Shown here: positions 22,409-33,772 of the stretch, one piece after another
Layout: each line of letters starts with the position of its first letter
Numbering within the stretch: the first letter of the stretch is position 1
Origin: Triglochin maritima
Taxonomy: Eukaryota; Streptophyta; Magnoliopsida; Alismatales; Juncaginaceae
NCBI GenBank assembly: GCA_963682175.1
Contig: OY821791.1
Span: forward strand, 17,264,542-17,328,541
Length of the DNA: 64,000 bases
Direction of reading: 5' to 3'
The notes under the pieces: generated by a model
Databases searched by the model: none
Seen by the model: the letters and a program-made list of their open reading frames with translations, nothing else
Told to the model about the DNA's origin: nothing
Translations under genes and position numbers: made by a program

Positions 22409-23300
22409 TGTTCATGCATGACAACCACGTTTGGAATAAGCAGATGTAATTTTTAGTGGTCTCAGAAGACATCAAAGCGCAACCAAGCAAAACCGACTTG
22501 AAATAGTGATTAACTCGTACAAATGGGGCAAAAGGCATGTTGTATTTGTTGGTAATGTAGGCTGTGTCTAAACATATTGTGTCTCCAAAGTATGAATAGG
22601 CAACTCTAGAATGACAATCAGCCCAAAACATGTTCCGTAGTCTTCCTTCGTCATCCATATCCATTACATAAAAACACATGGAATCAATCTTATGCATCCT
22701 AATGAAATAATTTTGAAGAGCTTGTGCATCGCCCTCTCCCATCTTCAAATTTCTGACTTCTTTTACAACATTCTTGCTCACAGAATTGTTTAAGACCGTG
22801 CAAAATGTTTAACTTCAATTATGTTAGGCAGAAAATAACACACACCTTAGGTCCCTCTCGTTGAAAGTCAATTTGTCATGACCTCCGGCATCGACCACAA
22901 AAGATTGCATGGTCTTAGCAGCCGATATCCCAGCAGAATCATTGCAAGATATGCGTGCTCTGGCAGTATCAAGGACGTATCATTTTTGTCTCAGAAAACA
23001 CATTTGATCCTCCTCAAGCATGGCGTGGTTATGTTTAAGATCAACCTAGTTAATGTGGTACCCCTTGCTGGGTTTCCAGAGACCCTAATACGAGCAGTGC
23101 ACCAGACCCTATTGGATAACCTATGTTTTAGTTACCATTGTCTTTGGTTTGCTGGAGCCTGACCCTCCTTGGAGCAAGTCAGCGTGACCCTATAACAACA
23201 CCACGATCGTAATGAGATTGTCTTATTTTAACACCAAAACCACAGGAATCGACATAGCCTACGTAAAATATTTTGGCATCTTCGAAAGAATGAAAAACAT

Positions 23301-23784
23301 ATCTGCTCCTTCGGAACGTTTGAGGGTTGCTTCACTGGTTAAGACACATTAATGACTTCCATTGGAGTACAAAGAGGACGAGGGTACCAAGAGAAGGAAG
23401 ATGATAGTGCGCCAAAAGGGAGACAAAAGGAAGAAGAAACTCCATCTGCTATGTAGGAGTGCCAAAATGAGGGATGGGCTAATTTGAGACGCATTGGGAT
23501 GACAACAAAAGAAAAGGAGAGTGGGGGGAAGAAAAATGACCGATTTTTTGTGAGTTGTCATGGACTGCGCCAACTCAGCAGCGTCCTCAATGGACGTCCT
23601 AAATAGTGACCACTTATCATTTTTCATAATGAAACCTTTGCTTTAATTATAGTATAGATTCTTTGTTGTATACTTTTTCTACAGAATATATAGTTGCGTA
23701 GATTCTATTAATTAAAATACTACCAAAACATTAATTGAACCCTCTTTGATTCCCATAGATCCATCAACAACTCATCAATAATTT
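23301..23784. other. 5' flank of the FAR1-like gene, nothing else recognised
   Basis: A minus-strand open frame (23627-23349) rich in Ser, Leu and Phe shows no family motif; I regard it as chance or untranslated. The rest is AT-rich. Confidence 0.4.
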
Positions 23785-24379
23785 ATGGAAAATGATATAT
23801 GGATGCGGGTGTCACGGACGCTGCCCAGTTGGTTGTTGATGTGGCTATGTTGATGTGGCAATTTCAATATTTTACTATCACGTGGGTGCGTGTGTGTGAC
23901 AATCTTTGCGACAATTTTATTCCAAATACAGATTTAAATATTTTTTCTTCCCTCGTACCTCTACCCTCTCCCTAAACTTTCATATTCCGTCTTCCTTATC
24001 CCTGCGTGGGCAGAGTCTCCAGTGCAGCTCCATCTCCTAGAGAATACGAGAGTCCGCTCGACAACGACAGCAAAGTCCGGAGGGCGTCTCCAGGAGTCTC
24101 ACCTGTAGATGGTGATGAATGCGGGAGGGGAGTGGGAGGTGGTGAGCTTGAAGATGGCGATGGGGTTGAAGGGGTTTTGGGGAGTGTTGTGGATGTGAGT
24201 GTTTTTGTGTTGTGAATGGAACTTGAATGTGTTGAGTGGTCCTATTTTGGAGTGTCAAAGTTTGATTCTAAATTTGTTTTATAAGTACTTGAAAAATTTC
24301 TAACTTTGTATTTGTATGGTTTACAAGAGTCATGAATGATTTGTTACTTTCTTTTGTCCAACAGTTTTTTGTTTGTAAT
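23785..24379 (+). mobile_element. Possible left end of a second MULE-like element
   Basis: The segment around 23790-23850 resembles, in direct orientation, the sequence at about 12967-13030. Both have a purine-rich start, GCGGG(C/T)GTC, a GGACGCT or TGACGCT core, then TTGGTT..TGA. After a GC-rich stretch (24.0-24.2 kb) it leads into a minisatellite array, as array 1 follows its own gene start. No transposase is visible, and the 69-codon open frame at 24006-24215 has no recognisable motif. Confidence 0.35.
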
Positions 24380-24822
24380 GGTTATGCTCAAGAGTTATGG
24401 ATCCAGAATCAGTCCATAATGTATCCAGAATCAGTCCATAATGTGTCGATAATGTGCTGGAATCAGTTCATAAAGAACGTGTCCAAAATCATTCCAGAAT
24501 GTGTCCAGAATCATTCCAGAATGTGTCCAGAATTAATCCATAAAGAATGTATCCAGAATCAGTCAATAATGTATCCAGAATGAGTCCAGAATCAGTCCAT
24601 AAAGAATGTCTCCATAATAACTCCAGAATGTATCCAGAATATGTCCATAATGTTTCCAGAATGTGTCCAGAATGTCTCCATAATCAATCCAAAATGTTTC
24701 CAGAATGTGTCCATAATGTATCCAGAATTAGTCCATAAAGAATGCCTCCATAATCAATCCAGAATGTTTCCAGAATGTGTTCATAATCAGTCTAGAATCA
24801 TCGCATAATATATATTATGGAC
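24380..24822 (+). repeat. Short-unit minisatellite, left arm of an inverted repeat
   Basis: Degenerate units of about 12 bp, TCCAGAATCAG, TCCATAATG and TCCAGAATGTG, dominate. The arm ends at a perfect 16-bp palindrome, CATAATATATATTATG, at about 24804-24819, then TGGAC, the target duplication of the LTR at 24823. Confidence 0.8.
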
Positions 24823-27800
24823 TGATTGACATCATTTCATGCTTATATTTGTATCTTATATCCATTATCTTTCACCTAAACAATGCTACGTGATGAGTTT
24901 TATGTTTAAATTTCAGAAATAAATAGGTTTGAAGAGAAGAGTCATAAAAGGACCTAAAAGCATGAAAAAAGATTGAGTTGAAAGACTCAAGGACTAAGAT
25001 GCAAGACCGAAGGACCTGAACGTAAGATCGAAGGACCAATGAGCAAACAAGAATACTTCACACCATCATGGGCGATCCGAACAAAGCCTTCCAGAAAAGC
25101 CCACAAGAAAATCTAGAGCGATCCGAACATTGTAGACCGCTAATTGGCGGTCCAAGACCGCTAATTCGCGGTCACCTTTGGTCCGGATCCACTACGATTT
25201 ATGTGGAGCGTGTATTAGTGTATGTTTACTCGATATCTGGTATTTGATTAGTCCCATACCGGGGGATTGTCCCGGATTACTTTTTTCTATGGTTATAAAT
25301 AGAACTCTTCACCTTCTATTGTAATTACCCATTGCTTGGTGGCATTCTCTCTACTTGGAGTAAGCCTTGGAGCAAAATCTCAAGGTGGAGAAGAATGCTA
25401 CCTTCAATGTGAGTCATCTAATAAAATAATTTTTCCACTGTTTTGTTCTTATGTTGTTTCTTTATGCATGCTTAGCTTAGTTTTATTTCTTTGATTGTAG
25501 GCTAAAGTAGTTAGAATGTTTCTTTTCTTCTTTAGTTTAATTGTTAGAGTAATGTGTAGTGAGTAGATGCATCCCCCTTTGGGGGTGGAGATGATGTTCA
25601 TAGATGCATTAAAGAATGAATATGAATGCTTTATATTTTGATTGTGTTGATAAATGTGAATGTATGTTTGCTTGTTAGAGTAGAATACTACACTTGATGA
25701 GTTTTGCCACACATCTTAGACACCTCCCATGCTTGTTTAGGTTCTGAAATAACCAGCTTGTGTATATGAATGTTAATCAACTAGGTTAGTGAATGGATTG
25801 ATAAGTTTTGTCATAACCTTTAGACACTTACTATGCATGAAAATGTAGGATTTCTAGTTTAATTGCACATATTTATTTTCGAATTTTTATGCACAATAAG
25901 GATCAATTACAATTTTTCTATGATTTGTTTCATGCATGCATCAGTTTGTTTCAATAACTAGTTTCAAAACTTTATTAAAACAAACATGGGTTCCGAATTT
26001 CATACCTAGAAGTTCTCTAAAACTTCTTGACGATCCGGAGACGTTGCAGATGCTTGTCGCTGCGCCAGATGCCTCCGAGTATTCACCAAACTCTAAACAA
26101 GATCGGAGAGAGAAGAGCTAGCCTCTCAATCTACAATAGGGTTTAGAATCTAACCACCAACCCCTCTTTAGTTCCCTTGAGAAGAAGATCTCTGAAAACT
26201 AAAACTAATACTCAAGAATTAATGGAAATTCGTGGAGAATTATGGAGAGAGATGTTTGCACAAGAAGATAATGAATTAATTAACAAGGTAATGAGATAAA
26301 CTTGTATTTATAAGTTCTCTCCAAATTACCTATTCATGTGCAACCACTTGCCCATCATTTCATGCAAACTTCCATCTAACCATCCATTATTTGCTTACAA
26401 ATAATCTTAGCCACAAATTAAATCAGTTATGGATAAATTCCATGCATGATCTAATTAATTCTTAAATTAATTCTACATAAAACCGTCTGGACCGGTCGAC
26501 CGTTTCGAACGACTTTCGGTCGACCGTTCATAACTCGGTAGACCGTTCGTAACAAAAATATTTCATCGCGATGTTCGGTCGACCGACCGATTATACTCGG
26601 TCGACCGAAAACGAACAGACAAAATTCCTGTTACCAGTGCAACATTTGGTCGACCGTTTAGCATTTAGCGCTCGATCGTTTTTGCACAGTACTTGCAGAC
26701 TTGTCAAATTTCGGTTTAACCCCTACAAAATTTGACATTTAGGGATTAGTAGTAAGTTCACAACTTATGTAACATATTATCCTATGTAATGATAAATCAT
26801 TACACCCCATAATATTTACATCACATATGAATTTAATTTAGATTCTAATTATGTTATTAATCACAACATAATTTTGATTTTGCTTGTTCACCACATGTGT
26901 CATATTTTCTACATGAAAACCCGACACACCTTATGAACTCAAAATCCCCATTTTTTGTTTCCCAGTTTTGTGGTGTGACCTATGGGAGGATCTAAACTAT
27001 TTTTACAGTGATATTAAGAGCTTAATATCACAAGCTATAAGCGGTATCTAGCTACACATTATAGCTCCCAATTAGTTAGATATCTTAATTCCACTCGAAC
27101 CAAAACCCGATCCATTTAGTGATGGAGTGCACCACTTGTGTCCGTCCCTTGCCTCATGATATTAAGAATACACACAAAGTAGTATTGTGTCATCTTTGTA
27201 TTAGTATTCATTTCTTGATCTCTTTAAGCTAGTTATAAATATGTGACTTAACTCAAATCACATTGTGCACATTATAACTTTGCTTTATCAAGGGGCCCAC
27301 TAATATCATTACTCAATTAAGAGGGGCAATGACAATCTTTTGACTAACTATCTTCTCCAACAAAAGTCATACTTAACCAACCAATGTCTTTACACCACTT
27401 ATTGATAGCTCAAGACACTAGTCTAATCAAGCATTTTTTAAGTGATCGGACATAAGTCTCATATCAAAGGACCAAGGACACAATAAAACATTAATGACAC
27501 AGAAAACACAATTCTATAATGTTTTACTTATTAGGTCTATTCAGTATAGAAAAGCAGTATTTTCCTCTTTCGTGTACCTGTGTTGTCAGTCACTTGTAGA
27601 GCTACAATGATCTATGACCAACACGACAATCTTAACTCGGTAATTAATGTCCCATGCTAATTACCATGATGACGAATATCTTTTGTTCTATGTAAACCAT
27701 TATCTTTTAGAGCTCTACGGTTGAGGACCAAGAGCCTCTTCCTCAACACTTCTAAAAGACGAATGACATAAACAAGGAACAAAATGATTTCTCATTCAAT

Positions 27801-28162
27801 TCATAATAATTGATATTTAAAAGTAAAACTTTTAGAACACATTCCCTTCAAAAAACACTACCTACATTTGTGCCTATAGAATGCATTCTTCACCATCTTT
27901 TTACATGTGTGCACACACTCCACCCCTTAGGGGTTTTCCATTTCTGATTTCCAGCTTTCAATTTTCCTTGTTTTCGTTTTCCTTATTTAATGCTTACTCG
28001 TTTAGTGTAGTTAGTCTAGTTTACTGTAATCACAACTTCTTTCCCTCTTTTCCCACTTGCCTTCGAACAAACCAGAGTCGACACACCTCCTTGTGGATCG
28101 ACCCGTATTTGCCACCGCTTCAACGCGGTCGTGCACTTGCGGTTAATTAAAACGATTAAACA
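24823..28162 (+). mobile_element. Athila-type solo LTR, copy A5, with nested LTR
   Basis: The LTR starts TGATTGACATC at 24823 and ends ACGATTAAACA at 28162. A perfect 5-bp target duplication, TGGAC, flanks it (24818-24822 and 28163-28167), so it is a solo LTR. Without the nested LTR E1 it is about 1.33 kb, a little shorter than its relatives because a piece near the E1 site is missing. The U3 palindrome is present twice in tandem (25135-25152 and 25156-25173), the second copy with a change. Confidence 0.9.
25844..27850 (-). mobile_element. Solo LTR of an unassigned family, E1
   Basis: This 2.0-kb LTR, in minus orientation, starts TGAAGGGAATGTG and ends GAAATCCTACA. It is flanked by GAAAA on the left and AAAAA on the right, a probable 5-bp duplication with one change. 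A TATAAATA box lies near 26305 (minus). Several CGGTCGACCG-type palindromes lie at 26.49-26.66 kb. A second copy starts at 33773 in plus orientation. The ends resemble copia LTRs, but no internal region is present to assign it. Confidence 0.75.
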
Positions 28163-28400
28163 TGGACACGATTCTGGACACATGATGAAATGATTCTGGA
28201 TACGATTATGGACCGACTCTGGACACGATCTGGATTGACTATAGAATGATTCTAGATACATTATGGACTAACTTTGGATTGATTCTGGACTGACTGTGGA
28301 TTGATTCTGAACACGAATCTGGACTGACTTTGGATACATTCTGGAAACATTTTGGACTGACTCTGGACACATTTTGGACTAACTCTGGAAACGAATCTTA
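28163..28400 (-). repeat. Short-unit minisatellite, right arm of the inverted repeat
   Basis: The same units as 24380-24822 but inverted (GATTCTGGACAC, GATTATGGAC). The two arms were adjacent before the A5 insertion. Confidence 0.75.
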
Positions 28401-28479
28401 AGGATTAAATTGCAAACATTTCAATAAAATAGTAACCAAACATGTCACTCACATATGGTTGCTTGTATAAACTCCTACA

Positions 28480-31400
28480 ACCACATTAACCTCTATATAA
28501 TATGTTGCACTCTCTCTTAATCTCCCTCACTCTCTCCCCCCCCCCCCCCCCCCTCCCACCTTCTTCTCCATCCGAACAACCCAAAAACCAACCCAATACT
28601 GTGTAACCCAACCTCCTCCGAGCACTAGGATGACGAGGAGGATCTTCGACAACGTGGGAGAAGCTCCAACACCGTCGAGGCGGCGAGGTACGCCAATGAC
28701 CCGCGTTTAGGGTCACGGGGCTGGGGAAGGAGAGCGAAGGGGGCAGAATGTCTGGCCGACCGCACACGGGCTGGTGTCGCATGCGGCCCGACCGGAGGCG
28801 CACGACCGTGCGTGGGGTGGACCCGACATTGCCATGCCGGCCACGCCACCGCGTGGTGGCGGTGGCCCTTGTCCGCGGCGGCTATGGGGCTGGGTTTGGG
28901 TGGTGTAGGGGATAAGGATGGGTAATTTGTATTATTTTCATGTTAGTTAGTTGTATTTGGTTAGATAATTAATGATAGGAAGATTTACGGGAAAACCCTG
29001 AATTTAATTGTTTTTTGTTTAAATAATTAGTAATTGGAATACTTACGAAATAGACCAGTGATTTAATTATATTTGGATAAATAATTAATAACTGAATAAA
29101 TTGCCTTGAAAGCCCTGGATGTAATTGTATATGTTTAATTAATTAATAATTGGAACATTCGCTAGAAAGCCTCGGATGTATTTGTCTTTGAATAAATAAT
29201 GAATAATAAGGTTAATAACTGGAAAACCCTCGACTTTCCATAATCATAGGAAATAATTTTAGTTTAGGGAAAATTACTCTTTTTTCTTGGACTTTATATA
29301 TATTTGTAGTAAGTTACATTAGTTGGGTAATTTATTGTTTTCCCTATGCTTATGAGAATTATGATTTGTATGGAAATTTTAGTAGAATTGTGCTTATTCC
29401 CCTGTACTTTTTGACTGTGGGTTTTAGATATATTGTTTTACATTGCGGCTTTTATGGTTCTCTAATGTTGTTTAAACTTAATACTCCTTGCCATGTTGGG
29501 GTTGTGTGACCCATGTTTTGGGGGGAAAATTGTGTTTTACCCCTGCCTTGTGTGGCCGTGTGAGGTTCGTGAAACCGATTGCCCACCTACGTTGTGACGA
29601 ATGGCCGTTAGAACTTTGTTCACAGACTCAGGCGTGTGGTCGGGTGATGAGGATGACGCGTGAGGTGTTGGTTTTTTGACTAATAATCGTTAATCCGTTT
29701 TGATAATTAATCAACATATCAATAAACACATGTATCAATTAAAAGATCATTGCTTGTATATACTTGTATTATCTAACGTTTCAGGAACCAATTTTGAGTT
29801 GAATTGAGAGATGAAGATTGAAGCGTAGCTACGTTTATATTCTATGTATTTAGGTTACAAATGTAACTTGGCACTTGAAATCTTTGATTCATTGTATTGC
29901 ATGACACTTAGAAAACCTATAGAAGTCTCACATAACATTCCAATTATCTTAGACTTCAATAGAAAATCATCGAAACTCATTAGAAACCTAGAACATGAAA
30001 TCTACACTCAAACGGTCGACCAGTAGAACCATTTGGTTCGATCGGATTTCAACAGACTATCCCAGAAATCTTATTTTGTCCAAAACCGTCGATCGACCAG
30101 CATATCCATTTTTGTTCGACCGTTTCTTCAATCTATTTTGACTGTCTGAAATCGGTCGACCGAAATACTTGTTTGGTTCGACCGTCTCACGTTGTAGAGT
30201 GATAAGACGTAGTTCATCCTATACAAATCCTTCAGCCTATCAGTTGTCGACACGTGTCCTGGTTAGTGAGACTTTAGGTCGACCGAAACTTAGTTTTTGT
30301 TCGACCAATTGCATTTCCACATTCGTATTAAATATGACCGTTATACTTGTCGTATACTCCAACGGTCATATACACGTTTCTCACCTAACCCCTCTTTTGG
30401 ATTTGGTCTTCCGGTCGACCGAAAGTTCCTTAACAGTCGACCAAATCTTGAAAACTTCCCAGACCCATTTTTACTCGGAGTTTTCGGTCGAACCCTCAAT
30501 TCATTATGTTCGACCGATTGCATTTGGTTTTACCTTGTCTAAAATCCAACACGTCATACAGTCGACCGAAACTCTCTTCACGGTCGACCGATACTTACAT
30601 CGTTTCCAGATCAAGTCCTACTGGTCATTTTCGGTCGAACTGGTGATCCTAACCGTTCGACCGATCACTTAAGTTTTAGCCAAATTTGACCAACCGTTTA
30701 CATCTTTGCTCGACCGAACCTTGTACTGTTGCATTCCGGTCGACCACGTAACACGATCCGGTAGACCCTTCGGGTCCTCAAATGTGTCGTGTGACTTCCA
30801 GACTTGTGTTTTCTTGCACAACTTCTTACCATTTCAATCCCAACGGCTAGAACTAGTTTAGAGCTTATAAATAGAGCTGAGAACACTCATCTAAGATCAC
30901 CAATCTTTCTCCAAGCTCAAATCTCATTACTACTCTCATATGTGTTCTAAACACTTGTGCTCACATCTTTTCACTTGAAATAACCATCCTTTGATTGCAT
31001 CATTCATTTCAAGTGCTCAAGATTAGTTGCTGAAGTAAAAGTCTTCAAGAGTTGTACTAAGCTTCCGGAGTCAAGTTCTTCTCGGATTGTGAGAAGGTGG
31101 TTCAAGCTAGGCGAGGGTGTTCGCAACGCTTGTGGTGTAAAGGCGTGATCTCAACCCGCAACGGGGATCAGATTAGTGGAGGACGCGAAGTTGCTCAAGT
31201 AAGAGCAATTCGTAAGAGAGGACTAGGATCCGGTGGTTGGATCCAAACCTCTATACATACGGATTTGTGGTTTGTTGTTCTCTCTTTTATATTAATCGTC
31301 TTAGCTTTTAATTTGGCATAGTTTGACAAACAACCTTATTAGTCTATTCACCCCCCCCCCTTTAGACTAAGATTAGGGGCTAATAGATCCTACACGAGGC

Positions 31401-31795
31401 ACGTATGACTTGATGTTAGGGTTTCCCTCTGTCTAGTGGCGGCTCGGGAAGAGTCCACCCACGTTGTGATGAGGTTGGTCACGGGCTCGGACGTGTGATT
31501 GAATCCCGAAGTCGGATGCAAGTCTTGTCAGCTCACCAGCATTGTGACGAGTGGCCGTTAGGAAGCGTTGCTTATAGGCTCCCGTGTGTTGTTGGAGTAC
31601 GGCGTTGACTTTTAGGGCAGATGCACGATCTTGTTGACGGTGCACACTTGGCCAGACTGAGTCGCGTGTTTGCCTTGGGACATGTGACAATTCTACCGTG
31701 AGAGCGGGTTGAGTGTTGCCTTATGGATAAGATGCGTGGTGGGGTCGAGGTGCACGCTCAGCTTTGCTTGGACACATGGTCGCCTTTGGACACGA
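28480..31795 (+). mobile_element. C-family LTR, C4, split by a Sirevirus-like LTR
   Basis: 28.48-29.665 kb and 31.395-31.795 kb are collinear with the C3 LTR (42092-40084, minus). Shared points are a CT-rich leader including an 18-base C run (28536-28553), a GAGGTAC-like motif near 28684, 'ttagttgta.ttgg', and GC-rich blocks such as 'cacccacgttgtgat' and 'gtgacgagtggccgttag'. The LTR D2 lies in the middle with a target duplication. The left limit is approximate. The right side is cut by the D3 LTR fragment. Confidence 0.65.
29666..31394 (+). mobile_element. Sirevirus-like solo LTR, D2
   Basis: The LTR is 1729 bp, starts TGTTGG, ends GATCCTACA, and has flanks TGAGG (29661-29665) and CGAGG (31395-31399), a 5-bp target duplication differing by one C-to-T change. 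The uninterrupted target can be read in C3 as GTGTGAGGCACG. TATAAATAG lies at 30866-30874. A cluster of CGGTCGACCG-type palindromes spans 30.01-30.77 kb. The GC-rich 3' part (31.07-31.25 kb) matches the ends of the other D LTRs. Confidence 0.85.
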
Positions 31796-32262
31796 TGTAG
31801 GATCGTAATGACCCCTACTTAATCTAATCAAATTCTAAATGTCTACTTGATTCATTCAAGGATGCAACGAAAATTAAATAAAGCAAACAAGGAAAACAAG
31901 GCAAACCACAAATGAAGACAACGATATTTATAGACGTTCGACACCCCACCCAGTTATTACTTCCTCTCTTGGAAGCCTTGCTTGATTCCACGAGCTTCGC
32001 CTGCGTCTTCACTAACCACTCCCCGTTCCAGGCCGGGAGAGAATGTCTTTTACAGAGCAAGCTCGTGAACACCTCATCGAGCTTGATTTCCTCCCTTCAC
32101 AATCTGAGAGGGGCGCTTTGGGCTTTGACCGAAACGCTTGCTTCTTTGACAACAATTGTGAGTGGATCAAACACTCTCTAACTTGACTACACTTTGAGTA
32201 TGAATGTGAATTGATCAAAGGTGTGGAAGTTTTGGCTCTTGAGAGTAGGATTTGGAATTCTA
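31796..32262 (-). mobile_element. Sirevirus-like LTR fragment, D3
   Basis: Starting TGTAGGATCG at 31796, it is similar to 219-720 (same minus orientation): 'cgacaccccaccc', 'cactccccgttccaggccgggagagaa', 'caacactctcta'-like text. Similarity fades near 32262, so it is truncated. It interrupts the C4 LTR. Confidence 0.7.
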
Positions 32263-32627
32263 GGGGTGGAGGATCTTAGCTCGATACTGGCTACTGTCGG
32301 CTCGAACAAGTCTTCACTCCTAACTGAAAAATCTGAGCTCGATACGCCTAAAGAGTGAAGAGGGAAAGAAAAAGAAATAAAGAAAGAGGGAGAAAGGAAA
32401 GGATTGGAAGGGAATGGTCCCACAGTTTACACAAGGGTATTTTGGGGAGAAAGAGAAACATAAGCATATTTCTCAGAGGATGTCAATGTTGGATTTTTTC
32501 CCTCAATTTTGGGCCACTTTGAGCATAGAAAGTCAAATTTTACCATCAGAGGGGCCTCAAGTGGCACTTTATAGGATCGAACACTAATATAATAGCCAAA
32601 CTAACTAACACTATACGTAGATTCAAT
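32263..32627. other. Spacer, nothing recognised
   Basis: This is mixed-composition sequence with a short duplicated phrase ('gctcgata' twice). The eight bases before 32628 (GATTCAAT) would be one side of a hAT target duplication; the other side is not in the window. Confidence 0.4.
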
Positions 32628-33772
32628 CAGGGGCGGACCCAAGACGATATTGAAGGGAGGACACCCTTTAAAAATATAGCAACCCAAAAATAATATAATA
32701 ATTTAAAAAATATTAACTTCAAACATATTTGTTACAAGGTAATCCCACGAGGTTTCATGCTTTGAATTTTTTTCGTTATAACTTCATCACTAATCGTATC
32801 AAAAATCTCTCGTTCGATGTATGTAACAAAAACATCATTGACCCATTCGTCTCCCATCCGGTTACGTAATCTATTTTTCACGACATTCATGGCCGAAAAC
32901 ACTCTCAACTATTGCAGTTGCAACTGGCAAGACCAATGCCAAAGTAATCAACAAGAAAACCAACGGAAAAGTTAGATTTTTCTTCTTTTGAACCATTTTC
33001 TTGGCGAGTTCTGTCAAACTTTTCAAATCCCCAAATTCTAGATTGAATTTGACATCACAAACATAGTCTCCAATTAACTCTCAAGAACAATGAGATCAAA
33101 ATCAGAAAATTCATTGGGATAAAATTTGGCCATTTTAAGCAACTTTGTCTTGTTAAACTGAGAGAAAGTATTTTTAGGACTTAAACATGATACACACATC
33201 AGTAACTCTGTGCTCCCCTTTATGAAACAGTTGTCCAACTCCTGAGTTGCATATCAATTACTGTGTGGATTATTTCAATACAATAATGATGCTCATTAGA
33301 AATTTCGTGCAGAACTAGATAGTTTGCTCTAATATAGAATCTCATCCTTCTTCTCTCATTTCTTGTAGACTTTTTTTTGCCACTGCCACTAAATCCAAAA
33401 ACATTAATAATGACTTGGTCTTTTTTTGTAATGCCACTAACTAATCATTTGTCAGTCCTAAGATATTTCTTATCAAATGTAAACAAATTACAAATTCAAT
33501 GTCTTGCAAGTTGTCAAGTAGAATAATTGCTTCTCCGTTTTCCCAGAATTTGAAGTTTGTTGAATAATCTGAAGTACATCAACAATAGAACCAAACATGA
33601 GACTCAAATTTATCAAAACACCGTAATGAGAACCCCAACTCGCACCACCTGGGGTTTTAAGTGTAGTCTCTTGATGCAATCCTTTCCCACTTTGAATATC
33701 TCCCATTTCAAGTGCTTCTACAATTTTTTCTGATTGTTTTTGATGAAGTATATCAAGTCTTTTGCATGAAAC
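32628..33772 (-). pseudogene. hAT transposase (C-terminal part) with one terminal repeat
   Basis: The left edge is CAGGGGCGGACCC, a typical hAT terminal inverted repeat. Just inside, on the minus strand, is the hAT dimerisation region: LPVATAIVE, a damaged serine-alanine-methionine segment, then VKNRLRNRMGDEWVND-like text (about 32950-32790, frame-shifted). Further up (33706-33488) is an open piece with GLHQETTLKTPGGASWGSHYG, a motif found in zinc-finger MYM-type (ZMYM1-like) hAT proteins. There are many stops. The N-terminal half is absent because the E2 LTR begins at 33773. Confidence 0.7.

Larger units (their letters stand above)
20346..23300 (-). pseudogene. FAR1/FHY3-type MULE transposase gene, broken
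   Basis: Reading on the minus strand: (1) an N-terminal FAR1-type zinc-finger remnant at about 23290-22851 with frame breaks, ending SAAKTMQSFVVDAGGHD; (2) a MULE transposase domain, GEGDAQALQNYF and YFGDTICLDTAYITNKY, where the Asp of CLDTAY is the expected first catalytic Asp; (3) after an intron, IIIDQCGAITAAVRNVF and TRHRFCIWHI; (4) FFAGMASTQTSESMNTFF; (5) a SWIM zinc finger, FTCDCRMFQDVGLLCCH, at about 20905-20960; (6) a C-terminal tail ending at 20346. Stops include a TGA at about 20850 between YIGN and WQKDIRR, consistent with a decayed CGA, and a TAA near 21258. The domain order matches FAR1-related transposases (the Jittery/FAR1 branch) that bind element ends and catalyse transposition. 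Confidence 0.8.
12961..23784. mobile_element. MULE-like unit with convergent Ulp1-like and FAR1-like genes
   Basis: Two broken genes point at each other, a Ulp1/C48-type protease gene (13154-17118, plus) and a FAR1/FHY3-type MULE transposase gene (23300-20346, minus). Minisatellite arrays of one 22-bp family lie between them and in an intron of each. MULEs that carry Ulp1-like sequences are known (Kaonashi-type in Arabidopsis, CUMULE in melon), and convergent genes are known from MuDR. The left limit is set near a GC-rich motif, GGGCGTCCGTGACGCT (about 12996-13011). The right limit is a guess, because the similar motif near 23805-23825 lies in direct rather than inverted orientation. The solo LTR A4 is nested inside. 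True terminal inverted repeats and a 9-bp target duplication were not found. Confidence 0.55.

Noticed and set aside
24332..24738. ORFs with repeated PESVHNVS-type peptide
   Set aside because: Translation of the short-unit minisatellite; period and sequence follow the DNA repeat.
32129..33706. Intact hAT gene
   Set aside because: Only C-terminal pieces in different frames are present and the N-terminal half is missing.
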